From contig NZ_JAHTKU010000005.1 of the NCBI RefSeq assembly GCF_019192965.1, forward strand, positions 124,001 through 188,000: a DNA stretch of 64,000 nt, written 5' to 3'. The position numbers were made by a program, and so were the translations under genes. The stretch's first letter is position 1. Every line of letters begins with the position of its first letter. The DNA comes from Nocardioides daeguensis (GTDB lineage Bacteria > Actinomycetota > Actinomycetes > Propionibacteriales > Nocardioidaceae). Below are positions 60,523 through 64,000 of this stretch, one piece after another. The notes under the pieces are model-generated. The model had not been told where the DNA came from. It saw only the letters and a list, made by a program, of their open reading frames with translations, and searched no databases.

Positions 60523-62847
60523 ATGAGCACGCTCCCCCTGCTGCTGGACGGCATCCGGGTCATCGACGCCGGCGACGCCGTGGGCCAGGCCGCCGCCCGC
60601 CACCTGGCGGACCTGGGGGCGGAGACGATCCTGCTCGAGCCTGCCGGCGGCTCGCCGCTGCGGGCCGAGGAACCGCTCCACGACGGCCACTCGCTGCCGT
60701 TCGCGCTCCGCAACGCCAACAAGGCCTCGGTCCGGGTCGACCTCGACTCGCCCTCCGGTCGCAGCCAGGTCCGCGACATCCTCGCCGGCGCGGACATCGC
60801 CTTCCTCGCCCGCGACGCCGCCGACGCGGTCGACCTCCCGCGGCTGACCGACGGCGCGCCGCACCTGGTCGTGGTCGTCTCCTCCCCCTTCGGCTCCACC
60901 GGCCCACGAGCCGACTGGCAGGCGACCGAGCGGACCCTGCTCGCGCTGAGCGGCGCGATGTCGCGCAGCGGACGGCCGGGCGATGCGCCGCTGCTGCCGC
61001 CGGACGGGATCGCGTCGGCGACCGCCGCCGCCCAGGCGGCGTGGAGCGCGCTGACGGCGTACGTCGCCCGGCAGCAGAGCGGCGCCGGCCAGGTCATCGA
61101 CCTGGCGCACCACGAGGCCGTCGTCACCGGGCTCGATCCCGCCTTCGGCGTCCAGGGCTCGGCGGCGGCGGGCCGCTCCGGCAGCTTCCGCCGCGGCCGC
61201 CCGCCGGCCAGCTCCTACCCGATCTACCCGTGCGCCGACGGATTCGTCCGCCTCTGCCTGCTGGCCAAGCGGCAGTGGCGCGGCATGTTCGGCTGGCTCG
61301 GCGAGCCCGAGGAGTTCGCCGACCCCCGCTTCGACTCGATCGCCGCCCGCTTCGAGGCCGCGGACCGGCTAGACGCGCTCATCGTCGCCCTCTTCGCCGA
61401 CCAGCGCGGCGCCGACCTGGTCGAGGAGGCCGCGCGCCGCGGCGTCCCGCTGGCGCAGGTGCTCACCATCGGCGAGGCCACCGCCGCCGACCATTTCGTC
61501 CGCTCGGGCGCCGTGGTCGACACCGAGATCGCGCCCGGGCTGAGCGCGAGCGTGCCGGTCGGCAGCGTGCAGGTCGACGGCTCCCGGCTGGGCTGGCGCA
61601 CGCCGGCCCCGGCGGCCGGCTCGTCGGTGGCGCCGCCACCGCGCGCCCTCCTCGGCGGCGGTACGGCGGCACCCGCACCCGCCGCGCCCTTCGCCGGACT
61701 GCGGGTGCTCGACCTCGGCGTCATCGTGTTCGGCGCCGAGGTCGGCCGCGCCTTCGCCGACCTCGGCGCCGACGTGATCAAGGTCGAGAGCCTGGCCTTC
61801 CCCGACGGCCTGCGCCAGACCCGCGGCGGCGAGGCCATGAACGCCTCCTTCGCCTGGGGCAACCGCAACAAGCGCAGCCTCGGCCTCGACCTCCGCTCCG
61901 CCGAGGGCAGGGAACTCTTCCTCCGGCTCGCCGACCACAGCGACGTGGTGCTGTCGAACTTCAAGCCCGGCACCCTCGACTCCCTCGGGATCGGGTACGA
62001 CGCCCTGGCGGCGCGCAACCCGGGAATCGTCGTGCTCGAGAGCGCCGCCTTCAGCTCGACCGGGCCCTGGGCCCGCCGTCTCGGCTACGGCCCCCTCGTC
62101 CGGGCGTCGGTGGGCGTCACCAGCCTGTGGAAGTACGACGCGGCCGACCCCGAGTCGTGGGACGGCGTGACCGTCTACCCGGACCACGTGGCCGCGCGGG
62201 TCGCCGCCCTCGCGGTCGCGGCTGCGCTCGTGGACCGCGCGCGCAGCGGCCGCGGCCACCGGGTCGAGGTGGCCCAGTCCGACGTCGTGCTGCACCAGCT
62301 CGGCACGCTGGCCGCGCACGAGTCGCTCGTGCCGGGCACCGCCCGGGCGGTCGGCAACCGCGGACGCGCACTGTTCGGCGGGGTCTTCGCCTGCGCCGGC
62401 GACGACGAGTGGGTCGTCCTCGACGCCCGCGACGCGACGGAGCTCGCCGCCCTGGAGGCCCTCGTGGGCAGTGCCCCCGGCGCCGACGAGGGCGTGCTGG
62501 CCAAGGCCGTCGGCGCCTGGTCGGAGACGCTGACACCGGTCGAGGCGGCCGACGCGCTGCAGGCCGCCGGACTCCCGGCCGCGCCGATGCTCCGGCTGCC
62601 CGAGCTGCTCGACGACGCCCAGCTCGCCCACCGCGGGACCTACCGACCACTGGTGCACCCGCTCATCGCGGACCCGCTGCCGAGCGAGAACACGGCGGCG
62701 CCGTACACGCACCTGGTCGAGCCGGATCCCAGCCCCGCACCGTTGCCCGGGCAGCACACCCGGGCGATCGCCCGCGACGTGCTCGGCCTCGACGACGCCA
62801 CGATCGACCGGCTGGTCGACGACGGTGTCCTGCACCAGGCCGGGTGA
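60523..62847 (+). CDS. Tandem-domain CaiB/BaiF family III CoA-transferase
   Basis: 774-residue protein made of two family III CoA-transferase units in one chain (about residues 1-380 and 395-774). Each half keeps a candidate catalytic aspartate (LLPPDGIAS and TVYPDHVAA) before the family helix ending in the SGxGQ/RSGRGH turn. FGAEVGRAFADLGADVIKVE opens the second half. Single-domain members act as dimers; here the interlocked pair may be fused. The ATG at 60523 is preferred (GAGAGGA upstream) over 60505. It would move CoA between pathway acids. Confidence 0.88.
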   Translation: MSTLPLLLDGIRVIDAGDAVGQAAARHLADLGAETILLEPAGGSPLRAEEPLHDGHSLPFALRNANKASVRVDLDSPSGRSQVRDILAGADIAFLARDAADAVDLPRLTDGAPHLVVVVSSPFGSTGPRADWQATERTLLALSGAMSRSGRPGDAPLLPPDGIASATAAAQAAWSALTAYVARQQSGAGQVIDLAHHEAVVTGLDPAFGVQGSAAAGRSGSFRRGRPPASSYPIYPCADGFVRLCLLAKRQWRGMFGWLGEPEEFADPRFDSIAARFEAADRLDALIVALFADQRGADLVEEAARRGVPLAQVLTIGEATAADHFVRSGAVVDTEIAPGLSASVPVGSVQVDGSRLGWRTPAPAAGSSVAPPPRALLGGGTAAPAPAAPFAGLRVLDLGVIVFGAEVGRAFADLGADVIKVESLAFPDGLRQTRGGEAMNASFAWGNRNKRSLGLDLRSAEGRELFLRLADHSDVVLSNFKPGTLDSLGIGYDALAARNPGIVVLESAAFSSTGPWARRLGYGPLVRASVGVTSLWKYDAADPESWDGVTVYPDHVAARVAALAVAAALVDRARSGRGHRVEVAQSDVVLHQLGTLAAHESLVPGTARAVGNRGRALFGGVFACAGDDEWVVLDARDATELAALEALVGSAPGADEGVLAKAVGAWSETLTPVEAADALQAAGLPAAPMLRLPELLDDAQLAHRGTYRPLVHPLIADPLPSENTAAPYTHLVEPDPSPAPLPGQHTRAIARDVLGLDDATIDRLVDDGVLHQAG

Positions 62848-62852
62848 TCGCG

Positions 62853-63323
62853 ATGGACATCTGGTTCGCGGAGGACCTGGAGGTCGGCGACGTCCATGAC
62901 CTCGGCACCACCAGCGCGTCCGAGGCCGAGATCATCGCCTTCGCGCGGCGCTTCGACCCCTTGCCCCTCCACGTCGACGAGCAGGCCGCCGCGGCCGGGC
63001 CGTTCGGAGGGGTCATCGGCAGCGCCGCGCACACCCTGGCGCTCTACTCGGGCCTGGCATCACGGGCCTTCATGCCCCGGGTCGCCCTGGTGGCCGGCAA
63101 GGGCATCGACCGGATGCGCCTCCCGGCGCCCCTGCGGCCGGACGTCGTCCACACCGCCACCATCGAGGTGCTCGACGTCGCGCCCCGGTTCCGCGGCGAC
63201 GCGACCTCGACCGACCGGGCCGACCTGCGGTGCGCCGGCCGGCTCGTCGACGCCGACGGACAGGTCGTGCTGGCCCTGGAGGCACTCCAGGTGGTGCGCT
63301 ACCGCGCCCCGCGACACCGCTGA
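62853..63323 (+). CDS. MaoC-like (R)-hydratase-fold protein
   Basis: 156-residue hot-dog-fold protein. The hydratase 2 motif is visible as FDPLPLHVDEQAAAAGPFGG with the Asp/His pair, but the usual AHG turn reads GSAAHT. The stop of the CoA-transferase lies five bases before this ATG; a GTG at 62844 overlapping that stop is an alternative start. Likely enoyl-CoA hydratase or thioesterase acting with the CoA-transferase. Confidence 0.85.
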   Translation: MDIWFAEDLEVGDVHDLGTTSASEAEIIAFARRFDPLPLHVDEQAAAAGPFGGVIGSAAHTLALYSGLASRAFMPRVALVAGKGIDRMRLPAPLRPDVVHTATIEVLDVAPRFRGDATSTDRADLRCAGRLVDADGQVVLALEALQVVRYRAPRHR

Positions 63324-63329
63324 GGTCGG

Positions 63330-64000
63330 TCAGTCCGGCGCGTCGCCCTCGCCGCTCAGCTCGTCGACGCAGGCCGCGAAGGCCGCCGGGGAGGCCAGTC
63401 GGGTGAGGCCCCGCAGGGTGCACTGCACGATCGCCTGGGTCCGGGAGAGCAGGGTCCGCACCGGACTGCCGGCGGGCGGCGTCGCCGGCTGCTGCGCCGT
63501 CGGCTGGTCGGCGGGCTGTGCCGGAGCGGGGCCGGAGGCGTCCGCCGACGGGGTGACCGCGTGGTGGCCCGGCTGCTTCCCCTTCGAGGACGGGTGCCCC
63601 TGGGCGTCGGCCGCGGCCTCGACCGGCGTGTCCCCGGCCGCGGGCACGCCGTACCCGGCGGCCACGGTCCGCACCGGCACCCCGGCGGCATAGGCGTCCA
63701 TGATCTCCAGCACGAGCGCGACGTACTGCGCCGAGTGGTTGTAGCGCCGGACCGCGCTCCTCAGGTCCGCGGGCACCGCGAGGTCGCCGACCCCCGTGCA
63801 GAGGTAGACGGCCGTCGCCAGCGCGGCGTCGTCGACGTCCTGGGGATCACGCCGGCCGTCGCCGTCGGCGTCGACGCCGACGACGCTCCACGTGGTCGGG
63901 ACGAACTGCAGCGGACCGACCGCACGGTCGTACGTCGTGTCGCCGTCGAGCCGCCCGGCGTCGGTGTCCGAGACCAGCGCCCGGCCCGAGGCGCCGTCCA
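63330..64000 (-). CDS. Lytic murein transglycosylase (MltB-like), 5' end outside window
   Basis: Partial gene of 222 codons read inward from the window edge; the N-terminus is missing. The visible part begins within the transglycosylase domain: DTDAGRLDGDTTYDRAVGPL, QFVPTTWSVVGVDADGDGR and AALATAVYLCTGVGDLA are typical of actinobacterial MltB-like cell-wall lytic enzymes. After NHSAQYVALVLEIMDAYAAG comes a low-complexity Pro/Ala/Gln tail. It converges on the MaoC gene with six bases between stops and is probably unrelated to the catabolic regulon. Confidence 0.85.
   Translation of the reverse strand, partial: DGASGRALVSDTDAGRLDGDTTYDRAVGPLQFVPTTWSVVGVDADGDGRRDPQDVDDAALATAVYLCTGVGDLAVPADLRSAVRRYNHSAQYVALVLEIMDAYAAGVPVRTVAAGYGVPAAGDTPVEAAADAQGHPSSKGKQPGHHAVTPSADASGPAPAQPADQPTAQQPATPPAGSPVRTLLSRTQAIVQCTLRGLTRLASPAAFAACVDELSGEGDAPD

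Noticed and set aside
57766..61113. Long minus-strand frame spanning the oxygenase reductase, SDR and crotonase genes
   Set aside because: The encoded text is low-complexity Arg/Ala/Gly and conflicts with three genes that have clear motifs and ribosome sites.

Overview
The window is very GC-rich actinobacterial DNA. It carries a complete mycofactocin locus, F420 enzymes, a mycothiol-synthase-like acetyltransferase and a six-gene mce transporter. I infer a soil actinomycete of the Nocardioides type; the lineage is an inference from gene content and codon use, not from a marker gene. I saw no rRNA, tRNA, CRISPR or prophage.

Region 1 (154-8306) is the mycofactocin locus: mftA, B, C, D, E, an SDR dehydrogenase and mftF run leftward with start/stop overlaps. 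The TetR-type repressor MftR diverges from mftA around a perfect 15-bp palindrome, and a GAF/Fis regulator converges on mftF. A 53-bp repeat has extended the mftC reading frame by 39 codons. Region 2 (8361-16675) holds an acyl-CoA ligase plus cyclase-family hydrolase pair with a divergent AraC regulator. Beside it is an F420 module (F420:NADPH oxidoreductase, LLM oxidoreductase, SDR, thiolase) facing a TetR regulator across a 30-bp operator.

Region 3 (16772-21934) is a branched-chain-amino-acid-type ABC importer whose two permeases and first ATPase are fused in one 911-residue protein. A run of 24 G then 31 C, probably a consensus artefact, lies between its genes, and a 155-bp MITE-like element lies upstream. 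Region 4 (21935-63323) is a large catabolic region. It has two acyl-CoA dehydrogenases, aldehyde dehydrogenases, a lipid-transfer-protein/DUF35 pair and a 15-kb mce operon that also encodes an ATPase, an RND protein, a parvulin-like foldase and a ferredoxin-NADP reductase. It also has an NDMA-type (mycofactocin-linked) alcohol dehydrogenase, a P450/ferredoxin/SCP2 operon, a Rieske oxygenase with electron-transfer partners, CoA ligase, enoyl-CoA hydratases, SDR, a double CoA-transferase and a MaoC protein. A lytic transglycosylase is cut by the right edge.

The most interesting signal is a recurring 13-bp palindrome, CTAWT-NNN-ATTAG, often flanked by T/A tracts. I found it by eye in eleven intergenic regions from 21642 to 60500, each 15-105 bp before a start codon. 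It appears to tie transport, P450 and Rieske oxidation, mycofactocin-dependent alcohol oxidation, CoA activation and beta-oxidation into one regulon. The TetR protein at 24312-24998 is the best regulator candidate. The mce, SCP2 and Ltp/DUF35 genes point to a hydrophobic, perhaps isoprenoid or sterol-like, substrate, but the substrate cannot be read from sequence alone.
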